This document shows positions 1-4,742 of a stretch of 7,594 nucleotides of DNA, piece after piece (within the stretch, counting starts at the first letter, position 1; each line of letters starts with the position of its first letter). Source of the DNA: Candidatus Nomurabacteria bacterium (lineage in GTDB: Bacteria; Patescibacteriota; Minisyncoccia; Phycocordibacterales; UBA9973); assembly GCA_021413565.1 (NCBI GenBank), contig JAIOQC010000060.1, positions 1 to 7,594 of the forward strand. The letters are read 5' to 3'. The notes under the pieces are model-generated. The model saw nothing but the letters and a program-made list of their open reading frames with translations. It did not search any database and was not told the DNA's origin. Position numbers and translations under genes: made by a program.

Positions 1-762
1 AATAATGGAGATTATACAATCGATACTCCTGAGTCAGATTATTCTGTTGCATCTAATAAGCCAGAAAATGAGAGCACAATCATTGAATCCACAACTACAG
101 AAGTTTCAGTTTTTGAACCTGCTTCTTATATAATGAAGCCAAAAGATGGCAATCCAAAACTTTCTCCATTTGCTCGTAGTTATACATCAGACAATTTGTG
201 TTGGCGTGAAGCAGTATCAGCCAGTTCTCTATTTGAATTCAAGGCTCGTGAAGCCATTCAGAATATCGCAATTGCTAGGTTGGCATCATCTGGTAGTACA
301 GTGTCAAAGATTAGTCAAACACAACTCAATGAATACTTATCTGGTTATAGTAAATCACAATTACCAGTTCCCGCAGAGACTCAACTAATTTATGATCCAG
401 CTACGAAACTATATCATTTCTGGTGGGGTGCGGTAGCACCAATTAATGGAGGTTTAATATCTGATTGTGGTACATTGCCATTACCGAGAATGCAGAGCAA
501 GAAAGAGAATCCATTCTCATATCAAAGTTACAATTTGCTGTCTACTGGTTCACAAATGATTGCTATTGATTCAGGAGTAGATGTCACTTTGATAAATGCT
601 CGTAATATTGCAATTGAAAATGCATTAATTCAAATTGCTTTGAAAAAAGGATTAACGAGTACGAAAGAGATTGCTTACAAAGTTCTAGATGGTAAGTATT
701 ATCCATCTGATTCAAAAACACTGAAGTTTGATTATTGGGTTGTAGTACAAGCATTGCAATAA
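1..762 (+). CDS. Unrecognised secreted/surface-type protein, 5' end outside window
   Basis: The frame is open from the first base of the window to a TAA at 760-762, giving 253 visible residues. The ATG at 133 is therefore probably internal and not the true start. The first 44 residues are rich in Ser, Thr, Glu and Asn, like a linker. The rest contains two segments of similar plan, visible residues 81-145 and 200-251. Each has an A-R-x-x-A-I/A-I-x-N-A-type helix, then a Gly turn, then a hydrophobic aromatic strand (YHFWWGAV; YWVVVQAL). This helix-plus-strand layout recalls LPP20/FlgT-type lipoprotein domains, but that is a weak impression and not an assignment. No signal peptide or membrane segment is visible, though the N-terminus is missing. 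It ends at a shared bidirectional terminator facing the convergent gene at 821-1330. Function is not recognised. Confidence 0.8.
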   Translation, partial: NNGDYTIDTPESDYSVASNKPENESTIIESTTTEVSVFEPASYIMKPKDGNPKLSPFARSYTSDNLCWREAVSASSLFEFKAREAIQNIAIARLASSGSTVSKISQTQLNEYLSGYSKSQLPVPAETQLIYDPATKLYHFWWGAVAPINGGLISDCGTLPLPRMQSKKENPFSYQSYNLLSTGSQMIAIDSGVDVTLINARNIAIENALIQIALKKGLTSTKEIAYKVLDGKYYPSDSKTLKFDYWVVVQALQ

Positions 763-771
763 TTAAAATAA

Positions 772-807
772 AAAAGCACCGCCTCGATTTCTCGAAGTGG
801 TGCTTTT
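772..807. terminator. Bidirectional terminator between convergent genes
   Basis: The arms AAAAGCACC (772-780) and GGTGCTTTT (799-807) pair perfectly. The inner arms pair through TCGA/TCGA around a TTTC loop, with one mismatch. The A-tract on the left and T-tract on the right let it act in both directions. It serves the gene ending at 762 (+) and the gene ending at 821 (-). Confidence 0.88.
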
Positions 808-820
808 GTTTTGTTTGTTA

Positions 821-1330
821 TTAATTTACTCGTGTAAATGTAATAACGATAGTCATCTCTTCATCATATGCTTTAAAGTCTACATACGCAGCACTTGTGC
901 TTTGCGTATAGTAAGGGATATCTCCACCTGCAAGTTCCCATTGAGGATAGTTCTGAGCTTTACGGTAATATTGTTTATTACCTGTTGAGTATTCAGCACT
1001 ATAATAAATTGGAATATTTATGCGAGTTTCAGTATCCTTTTTTAGAACATAGGATTCTGTATAAACGGTGGGGCGTTCTGCCTGACCAATAACAACAGAT
1101 TCTTGTTTTGGTGAACCATTTCCAGCAAATAGATAAATACCTAATACTACAATTAAAATACTTCCAACTATCCATACTATTGATTGGAGTGACATGGGTT
1201 CATTGTTTGGTACAGCAGTTGTGTGTGTACCATGATCATTTCCATGACCTGCAGGTGCGTTGGTTGCAGGTGTTGCGTGGTCACCTCCTTGTGGGGTAGT
1301 TCCTCGCGTATTGTTTCTTCCTCGTGCCAT
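821..1330 (-). CDS. Single-pass membrane protein of unknown function, second gene of SPFH unit
   Basis: This 169-residue protein is not recognised. Residues 1-46 are low-complexity (Gly, Thr, His, Asn, Pro) with three early Arg residues. A single hydrophobic helix follows at about 48-69 (IVWIVGSILIVVLGIYLF). The remaining 100 residues are Tyr- and Thr-rich with a strand-like pattern and no cysteines. By the positive-inside rule the N-terminus would be cytoplasmic and the C-terminal domain outside. The start lies only 5 nt after the TAA of the SPFH gene, so the two are very likely co-transcribed and perhaps translationally coupled. Only a weak A-rich sequence (TTAAAGAAA) precedes the ATG. A role as a partner of the SPFH assembly is inferred from position alone. 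Confidence 0.8.
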   Translation of the reverse strand: MARGRNNTRGTTPQGGDHATPATNAPAGHGNDHGTHTTAVPNNEPMSLQSIVWIVGSILIVVLGIYLFAGNGSPKQESVVIGQAERPTVYTESYVLKKDTETRINIPIYYSAEYSTGNKQYYRKAQNYPQWELAGGDIPYYTQSTSAAYVDFKAYDEEMTIVITFTRVN

Positions 1331-1335
1331 TTTCT

Positions 1336-2280
1336 TTAATTTTCTTTACTAAATACTCCTTTGAATGCATTTGCCACAGAAGATAAAGACACTTTTTCAT
1401 TTGCGTCAAATTTTATCTTCTGATCAATAACCATCTGGTAGGCTTCTTTTTGGTTGATACCTAATTTATTTGCAAGTTCTTGAGCAAGTAAAATATTTGT
1501 ATCAGTATCATCTTTCTCTTCTTTTGCTTGTGCTTTTTCTTTCTCTGCTTCAATATCCGCTTCGTAGATTTCACCAAATGGTTCCATTGTGGTGATATTC
1601 AATCTAATGATATCAATACCAAAATCTACGAGTGTTTCTTTGGCACGACCAATGGTGATATTTTTAACTTCATCATCAGTTAGAATTCTTTTGCAAATGG
1701 CTTCCAAAATAATCTTGGTTGCATCTTCTTTGGCCTTCAATAAATCTGTCCAATTTTGAGGACCTGGTACTTGCATTTGGGACCAAATCCTTAATTGTTC
1801 TTCTTTAATATTAATCATCTGATTTTTGACTCCTTCTTCTTTGCCATAATTCATATAATTAATAATATATTGCTTATTGGGCACATAAGACATTGAGCAA
1901 AAGACTTTTGTTGTTGCTTTATCTTTAGTTGTAAGAATTTGCTCACCGAAGTCTATTTCCTTTTTGGCTATGTTGACATAAATAACATCATACATAATAC
2001 CTTTAAGAAAAAGCCAACCTAAACCTTCTTTGATGTAAACAGCAATATTGTGGCCATTTTCTGTTGCCCAACTTCGTGAACCCCATTTTGTCACAACACC
2101 AATACTTGGTGGCTGATTGGGTACTTTTACAATTCCTGAAGCAGTGATTACTACAGATAGTATGCAAATAACATACAAGGGGATAGCAATTATATTTATT
2201 CCCTTAAAGAGTAATACTAAAATTGCAGAAACTACTGTTGCCAAGATAGCAACATAGAATCCATAGATGTTCTTTTCCAT
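1336..2280 (-). CDS. SPFH/band-7 (stomatin/prohibitin-like) membrane protein
   Basis: This 314-residue protein has two adjacent N-terminal hydrophobic segments at about residues 7-25 and 28-49. A band-7-like domain follows at about 56-245, with the usual early Gly-Val-Val strand, an EGLGWLFL turn resembling the EGLHWxxP of the family, and a long helix-strand region ending in NITTMEPFGEIYEADIEAE. Residues 240-260 are charged and coiled-coil-like (EAEKEKAQAKEEKDD). The C-terminal 55 residues are helical. SPFH proteins oligomerise into membrane-associated rings or cages that organise membrane microdomains and often regulate proteases. No NfeD or FtsH gene is seen next to it; its partner here is the single-pass protein at 821-1330. 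It has its own promoter and a leader of about 125 nt containing a hairpin. The family call is reasonably firm, the cellular role unknown. Confidence 0.82.
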   Translation of the reverse strand: MEKNIYGFYVAILATVVSAILVLLFKGINIIAIPLYVICILSVVITASGIVKVPNQPPSIGVVTKWGSRSWATENGHNIAVYIKEGLGWLFLKGIMYDVIYVNIAKKEIDFGEQILTTKDKATTKVFCSMSYVPNKQYIINYMNYGKEEGVKNQMINIKEEQLRIWSQMQVPGPQNWTDLLKAKEDATKIILEAICKRILTDDEVKNITIGRAKETLVDFGIDIIRLNITTMEPFGEIYEADIEAEKEKAQAKEEKDDTDTNILLAQELANKLGINQKEAYQMVIDQKIKFDANEKVSLSSVANAFKGVFSKEN

Positions 2281-2323
2281 TTTACTTATTGTTTTGAGTT
2301 TAAAAATTTAGTTAATTTTTGAA

Positions 2324-2373
2324 GATTTTCTTCGCTTTGTTCGCAAGATTTTGTGAAAAAAGCGAAGAAAATC
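2324..2373 (-). other. Hairpin in the 5' leader of the SPFH gene
   Basis: A perfect 15-bp inverted repeat (2324-2338 with 2359-2373) encloses a 20-nt loop. Weaker outer pairing is possible between TTTTGAGT near 2292-2299 and ACTCAAAA near 2377-2384. It lies within the leader transcribed from the promoter at 2414-2442, about 45 nt before the ATG. No U-tract follows the 3' arm, so it is not a simple terminator. It could stabilise the mRNA or control its translation. Confidence 0.6.
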
Positions 2374-2413
2374 AACACTCAAAATATTTGTCGATGATCT
2401 AAGAATTGTTTGT

Positions 2414-2442
2414 ATATTAGCATAACTTTAACAAAAAGTCAA
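2414..2442 (-). promoter_or_regulatory. Sigma70-type promoter of the SPFH operon
   Basis: Read on the minus strand: TTGACT (2442-2437), a 17-nt spacer, and TAATAT (2419-2414). This is near consensus. The start point would be near 2407, giving a 5' leader of about 127 nt before the SPFH ATG at 2280. It is divergent from the tRNA-Glu promoter. Confidence 0.75.
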
Positions 2443-2482
2443 GTTAGAATACTTATTCTATAAGGCTTTTACTCGCTAGGAG

Positions 2483-2510
2483 TTGTATTTTTGCTTAATA
2501 ATGTTATACT
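2483..2510 (+). promoter_or_regulatory. Candidate promoter of the tRNA-Glu locus
   Basis: TTGTAT (2483-2488), a 16-nt spacer and TATACT (2505-2510). A second candidate is TTGTAT (2534-2539), a 17-nt spacer and TATAGT (2557-2562), which would start transcription at the first base or so of the broken tRNA copy at 2568. Either would transcribe the broken copy ahead of the intact tRNA. Confidence 0.5.
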
Positions 2511-2567
2511 AATCGGGTTATTGGTTAGGTGTTTTGTATATTTACACCAATAAATATATAGTATTTT

Positions 2568-2624
2568 GGCCTTATCGTAACGGGCTACCACAACGAAGTA
2601 GTATAGGTAGCAACGGGCATCGGC
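2568..2624 (+). pseudogene. Broken copy of tRNA-Glu 5' part with palindromic insert
   Basis: GGCCTTATCGT and AACGG at 2568-2583 repeat the start of the intact tRNA at 2659, lacking only CT. After an insert, the sequence resumes with CATCGGC (2618-2624), as in the tRNA anticodon arm. The insert contains a perfect GCTACC/GGTAGC hairpin (2584-2589 with 2606-2611). It is flanked by a 6-nt direct repeat AACGGG (2579-2584 and 2612-2617) that looks like a target-site duplication. Nothing matching the tRNA 3' half follows, so it cannot fold as a tRNA. Confidence 0.7.
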
Positions 2625-2658
2625 AAGAAGGAGAGTGTAGTACAATTAAATAAAATTT

Positions 2659-2730
2659 GGCCTTATCGTCTAACGGTTAGGACATCGGCTTTTCAAGCCG
2701 GTAATCCGGGTTCGATTCCCGGTAGGGTCA
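2659..2730 (+). tRNA. tRNA-Glu (anticodon TTC)
   Basis: This 72-nt gene folds as a complete cloverleaf. The acceptor arms are GGCCTTA and TAGGGTC, with two G-U pairs, and the discriminator A is at 2730. The anticodon stem TCGGC/GCCGG carries the 7-nt loop TTTTCAA with anticodon TTC. The T arm is CCGGG-TTCGATT-CCCGG. No CCA is encoded, so it must be added after transcription. The last eight bases (TAGGGTCA) also form the left arm of a long hairpin with downstream sequence, and pieces of the gene recur on both sides. Confidence 0.96.
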
Positions 2731-2777
2731 CAAATAAAAAACCTCTCGAAAGAGAGTGTTTTTTATTTGTGACCCTA
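2723..2777 (+). terminator. tRNA-Glu terminator hairpin that includes the tRNA 3' end
   Basis: The core is an A-tract, CTCTC, a GAAA tetraloop, GAGAG and TGTTTTTT, a good intrinsic terminator in both directions. Pairing continues outward without a break, apart from one bulged T at 2757, until TAGGGTCA (2723-2730, the tRNA 3' acceptor strand) pairs with TGACCCTA (2770-2777). The extended arm is about 25 bp, much longer than termination needs. Confidence 0.8.
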
Positions 2778-2814
2778 TGCACGACATCTGCATGTCGTGC
2801 GTCCGGGAATCGAA
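2770..2814 (-). pseudogene. Inverted, interrupted copy of the tRNA-Glu 3' end
   Basis: TGACCCTA (2770-2777) and CCGGGAATCGAA (2803-2814) together are the exact reverse complement of the last 20 bases of the intact tRNA (2711-2730). A 25-nt insert (2778-2802) splits them exactly at the boundary between T arm and acceptor. It is almost entirely a perfect 9-bp hairpin (GCACGACAT/ATGTCGTGC, 2779-2800, loop CTGC). Confidence 0.8.
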
Positions 2815-2816
2815 AG

Positions 2817-2871
2817 ACTTTTCGTTCTCTGTTGTTAAACAGAGCGAAAAGTACCTGACGATGTAGTCGTC
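2817..2871 (+). repeat. Two consecutive hairpins downstream of tRNA-Glu
   Basis: Hairpin one pairs ACTTTTCG (2817-2824) with CGAAAAGT (2845-2852), and inside it CTCTGTT with AACAGAG, leaving only a 2-nt bulge. Hairpin two pairs GACGA (2857-2861) with TCGTC (2867-2871) around loop TGTAG. No U-tract follows either one. The same two-hairpin order appears after the truncated tRNA-Val copy at 3721-3787. Confidence 0.7.
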
Positions 2872-2888
2872 GAGAAGTGTACTCACGG

Positions 2889-2902
2889 TCCCGGTAGCCT
2901 CA
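2889..2902 (+). pseudogene. Short direct copy of the tRNA-Glu 3' end
   Basis: TCCCGGTAGCCTCA matches the last 14 bases of the intact tRNA (2717-2730, TCCCGGTAGGGTCA) at 12 of 14 positions. It is short and could be chance, but it lies in a region already full of tRNA-Glu pieces. Confidence 0.4.
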
Positions 2903-2908
2903 CGACGA

Positions 2909-2932
2909 AAAATTCCGACTTAGGTCGATTTT
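2909..2932 (+). terminator. Small hairpin with flanking A and T tracts
   Basis: CGAC (2916-2919) pairs with GTCG (2924-2927) around TTAG, flanked by AAAAT on the left and ATTTT on the right. This is a weak intrinsic terminator that would end transcripts from the tRNA-Glu region before the next gene's promoter. Confidence 0.4.
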
Positions 2933-2941
2933 GTAAAATCT

Positions 2942-2969
2942 TTGAATTTGTCTAGTTTTAAGTTAAAAT
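2942..2969 (+). promoter_or_regulatory. Candidate promoter giving a leaderless mRNA
   Basis: TTGAAT (2942-2947), a 16-nt spacer and TAAAAT (2964-2969). The expected start point, about 7 nt past the -10, coincides with the ATG at 2976. No Shine-Dalgarno sequence precedes that ATG. Confidence 0.5.
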
Positions 2970-2975
2970 GTACTT

Positions 2976-3533
2976 ATGGAAGTAATTGAATTTTTTCAAT
3001 ACATTAAAACACCAACAACCGTATTGCATGTTGTTGGTGTTATTATTGGTATGGGTAGTGCTCTTGTTTCTGATGTGCTTTTTTCTTTTTTTAGTAAAGA
3101 TAAAAATTTAAATACAACTGAACTGCGGACACTTTTAATATTGAAGGATATTGTATTTTATAATTTGATTCTAATTGTTTTTTCAGGGTCCATTATTTTC
3201 TTTACTAACATAGAAGGATATTTAGGTTCCGTAAAATTTATGGCTAAAATGAGTATTCTACTAGTGCTTTTAATTAATGGATATGTTTTGAATAAGTATA
3301 TTTTGCCACACCTATTGAATAAAAACTTTTTTAAATCAAAAAAGGAGAAAACTATCAGAAAGCTTGCCTTTGCGTGTGGTGCTGTGTCTGTAATTTCTTG
3401 GTTATTTGTTGCTACTCTTGGGGTTTTAGATAATATAAACATGAGTTACAGTTTAATAATTTCTGGGTACTTATTTGTAGTATTTTTAGGTACTAGTGTG
3501 TCACTAATGATTGAAAAAAAAGAATTTAATTGA
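2976..3533 (+). CDS. Five-segment integral membrane protein, family not assigned
   Basis: This 185-residue protein has about five hydrophobic helices: residues 14-39, 56-76, 88-111, 128-150 and 156-178. Helix 1 carries a polar pattern, LHVVGVIIGMGSALVSD (His18, Gly-rich stretch, Asp33). Helix 2 starts with KD and ends in SGSIIFF. These buried polar residues recall the small CopD/DUF2269-like membrane families, some of which bind haem or metal, but the match is from memory of pattern only and is not secure. No soluble domain is present. The gene appears to have its own promoter and to be translated from a leaderless mRNA. Its TGA stop is followed by tRNA-Val promoter sequence. It stands alone between two tRNA loci, so context gives no clue to function. 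Confidence 0.82.
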   Translation: MEVIEFFQYIKTPTTVLHVVGVIIGMGSALVSDVLFSFFSKDKNLNTTELRTLLILKDIVFYNLILIVFSGSIIFFTNIEGYLGSVKFMAKMSILLVLLINGYVLNKYILPHLLNKNFFKSKKEKTIRKLAFACGAVSVISWLFVATLGVLDNINMSYSLIISGYLFVVFLGTSVSLMIEKKEFN

Positions 3534-3588
3534 TTGACTTTTATCTTTTATTCTATTGAGATATTGTATTGTTTTTCTTGTGTATTCC

Positions 3589-3617
3589 TTGCGAATTACG
3601 TCTTTTTCGCCTATAAT
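3589..3617 (+). promoter_or_regulatory. Promoter of the tRNA-Val locus
   Basis: TTGCGA (3589-3594), a 17-nt spacer and a perfect TATAAT (3612-3617). Transcription should start near 3624, upstream of both the truncated and the intact tRNA-Val. No comparable promoter is visible between the two copies. A second TATAAT at 3626-3631 lacks a good -35. Confidence 0.8.
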
Positions 3618-3646
3618 ACTTGGGTTATAATATAGCAGTAAAGTAG

Positions 3647-3691
3647 TTTGCGCGGTTAGCTCAGTTGGTAGAGCGTCCCCTTGACGTGGGG
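3647..3691 (+). pseudogene. Truncated tRNA-Val: exact copy of the 5' half
   Basis: These 45 bases are identical to 3813-3857 and cover 3 nt upstream plus the first 42 nt of tRNA-Val, through the end of the anticodon stem GGGG. The sequence then changes abruptly to a series of hairpins. No T arm or acceptor 3' strand complementary to GCGCGGT follows, so this is not a functional tRNA. It sits between the promoter and the intact gene and should be part of the primary transcript. Confidence 0.88.
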
Positions 3692-3694
3692 TGA

Positions 3695-3787
3695 ACTCGG
3701 GAAAGGGACCCGAGTGCAAGACCTTTTGAGATATCTTTGTGAAGAATGAAACAAAGTATCCAAAAGGTGTACAGCTCCTGTAAGGAG
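3695..3787 (+). repeat. Three-hairpin block between truncated and intact tRNA-Val
   Basis: Three successive stem-loops are visible. ACTCGGG (3695-3701) pairs with CCCGAGT (3709-3715). ACCTTTTG (3721-3728) pairs with CAAAAGGT (3761-3768), extended by GATA/TATC and CTTTGT/ACAAAG. CTCCT (3775-3779) pairs with AGGAG (3783-3787) around GTA. None is followed by a U-tract. The order and parts of the sequence resemble the block after tRNA-Glu (2779-2871). Confidence 0.7.
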
Positions 3788-3815
3788 GGTCAGAAATTAT
3801 TTTACAAACACATTT

Positions 3816-3888
3816 GCGCGGTTAGCTCAGTTGGTAGAGCGTCCCCTTGACGTGGGGAAGGCCACAAGTTCGAATCTTGTATCGCGCA
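3816..3888 (+). tRNA. tRNA-Val (anticodon GAC)
   Basis: This 73-nt gene is a complete cloverleaf. Acceptor GCGCGGT pairs with ATCGCGC, and the discriminator A is at 3888. The D arm is canonical (TTAGCTCAGTTGGTAGAGC). The anticodon stem TCCCC/GGGGA has loop TTGACGT with anticodon GAC. The T arm is ACAAG-TTCGAAT-CTTGT. No CCA is encoded. The 5' 42 nt are duplicated exactly 166 bp upstream. The final CGCA also forms the base of a perfect downstream hairpin. Confidence 0.96.
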
Positions 3889-3911
3889 CAAAGTGTGGGA
3901 CACTTTGTGCG
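3885..3911 (+). repeat. Perfect 12-bp hairpin incorporating the tRNA-Val 3' end
   Basis: CGCACAAAGTGT (3885-3896) pairs perfectly with ACACTTTGTGCG (3900-3911) around GGG. Its first four bases are the last four of the mature tRNA. It is not followed by a U-tract, so it is not an ordinary terminator. It parallels the hairpin that takes in the tRNA-Glu 3' end at 2723-2777. Confidence 0.8.
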
Positions 3912-3937
3912 AGGCGGAGCGCGACGGCGCGAGCCAG

Positions 3938-3974
3938 GGTCGTGCAAGTTTTCAGCAGAAAACTATGCCTGACC
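3938..3974 (+). repeat. Hairpin downstream of tRNA-Val
   Basis: AGTTTTC (3947-3953) pairs with GAAAACT (3958-3964) around AGCA. The stem extends outward through GCA/TGC and GGTC/GACC with small bulges. Preceding GTGCAAG matches the sequence before the ACCTTTTG hairpin at 3716-3720. Following GAAAACTATGCCTGAC resembles CGAAAAGTACCTGAC in the tRNA-Glu block (2845-2859). Confidence 0.6.
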
Positions 3975-3993
3975 ACAAAAATTACCTCACTTA

Positions 3994-3999
3994 TTTAAT
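3994..3999 (+). promoter_or_regulatory. Possible -10 box for the GlmU-like gene
   Basis: TTTAAT lies 6 nt before the ATG at 4006, the spacing expected for a leaderless start. No ribosome binding site is seen. A good -35 is missing, so read-through from the tRNA-Val promoter is an alternative. Confidence 0.3.
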
Positions 4000-4005
4000 C
4001 CATTT

Positions 4006-4740
4006 ATGAAAACTCAAATAATCATCCTTGCTGCAGGTCACGGAAAGAGAATGCAGTCAGAATTACCCAAAGCACTCACGCCACTTCATGGTAAGCCATT
4101 TATTGCCCATGTTCTTGGTGCTGTCAAAGAATCAGGTGTTTGCGATAAACCAATTATAATAATTGGTCAAAAAGGGGACCAAGTTCGTGAGACTCTTGGC
4201 CCTTCTTATACCTACGCCGTACAAGACAAACAACTCGGAACAGGACACGCAGTCATGATTGCCGAAAATATTGCTCAAAACGCAGATTTGGTTGTTGTAT
4301 TGTATGCAGACCATCCACTAGTAAGTTCTCAAACTATCAAAAATATCGTAAATACTCACATTCAAGATAATGCTATTTTAACTATGGCAACAGCGACTGT
4401 GCCTGACTTCCTCGACTGGCGTTCAGCCTTTGTTGCTTTTGGTAGATTTATTCGTGATGAGAATAATAACATTTCAAAAATAGTTGAAATGAAAGATGCG
4501 ACAGAAGAAGAAAAAGAAATCAAAGAAGTAAATCCTGCTTATATGTGTTTTGATGCAACTTGGCTATGGTCACATTTGCATACTCTGAAAAATGAAAATG
4601 CTCAAGAAGAATATTATCTAACTGATTTAGTAGGTATGGCTTTTAATGAAAATCAAAAAATCACAACTATCTCGATTGACCCGAGAGAAGCTTTGGGTGT
4701 GAATACCAAGGAGCAATTAGAAACAATTGAAAAGTTATAA
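4006..4740 (+). CDS. GlmU-type UDP-GlcNAc pyrophosphorylase domain, stand-alone nucleotidyltransferase
   Basis: This 244-residue protein matches the N-terminal uridylyltransferase half of GlmU, which makes UDP-GlcNAc from UTP and GlcNAc-1-phosphate for peptidoglycan and glycan synthesis. Visible marks, in order: the nucleotide-binding loop LAAGHGKRM (8-16) with PKAL following at 21-24; QLGTGHAV (76-83); YADHPL (100-105), where Asp102 corresponds to the metal-binding Asp of the usual GDxPL although the Gly is Ala; IVEMKDAT (159-166); EVNPAYMCFD (174-183); and GVNTKEQL (231-238), whose Asn233 corresponds to the second metal ligand. The left-handed beta-helix acetyltransferase half of bifunctional GlmU (about 200 further residues) is absent, and the gene ends cleanly at a terminator. 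Acetylation must be done elsewhere or GlcNAc-1-P supplied differently. A related sugar-1-phosphate substrate is possible. Confidence 0.85.
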   Translation: MKTQIIILAAGHGKRMQSELPKALTPLHGKPFIAHVLGAVKESGVCDKPIIIIGQKGDQVRETLGPSYTYAVQDKQLGTGHAVMIAENIAQNADLVVVLYADHPLVSSQTIKNIVNTHIQDNAILTMATATVPDFLDWRSAFVAFGRFIRDENNNISKIVEMKDATEEEKEIKEVNPAYMCFDATWLWSHLHTLKNENAQEEYYLTDLVGMAFNENQKITTISIDPREALGVNTKEQLETIEKL

Positions 4741-4742
4741 AT

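Noticed and set aside
797..1299. Plus-strand short open frames opposite the single-pass membrane protein.
   Set aside because: They overlap the terminator or lie entirely within the minus-strand gene, and read as low-complexity hydrophobic shadows of it.
2568..2960. CRISPR array, because of repeated hairpins and recurring motifs.
   Set aside because: There are no regularly spaced identical repeats with unique spacers. The recurring pieces are tRNA-Glu fragments of different length and orientation.
3531..3632. After the TGA at 3531 the frame stays open for about 30 more codons and encodes hydrophobic residues, hinting at UGA recoded as Gly, as in some Patescibacteria.
   Set aside because: ftsZ, trxB, the GlmU-like gene and the SPFH gene contain no in-frame TGA, which would be frequent if it encoded Gly. 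The extension also runs into the tRNA-Val promoter.
3650..3730. The truncated tRNA-Val copy as a second working tRNA with an unusual 3' half.
   Set aside because: The following ACTCGGG/CCCGAGT stem has no TTCGAAT-type T loop, and no strand complementary to the acceptor GCGCGGT follows at tRNA distance.
3692..3815. Group I intron in tRNA-Val.
   Set aside because: It is much too short and lacks recognisable P, Q, R and S core sequences. The complete second tRNA copy makes splicing unnecessary.
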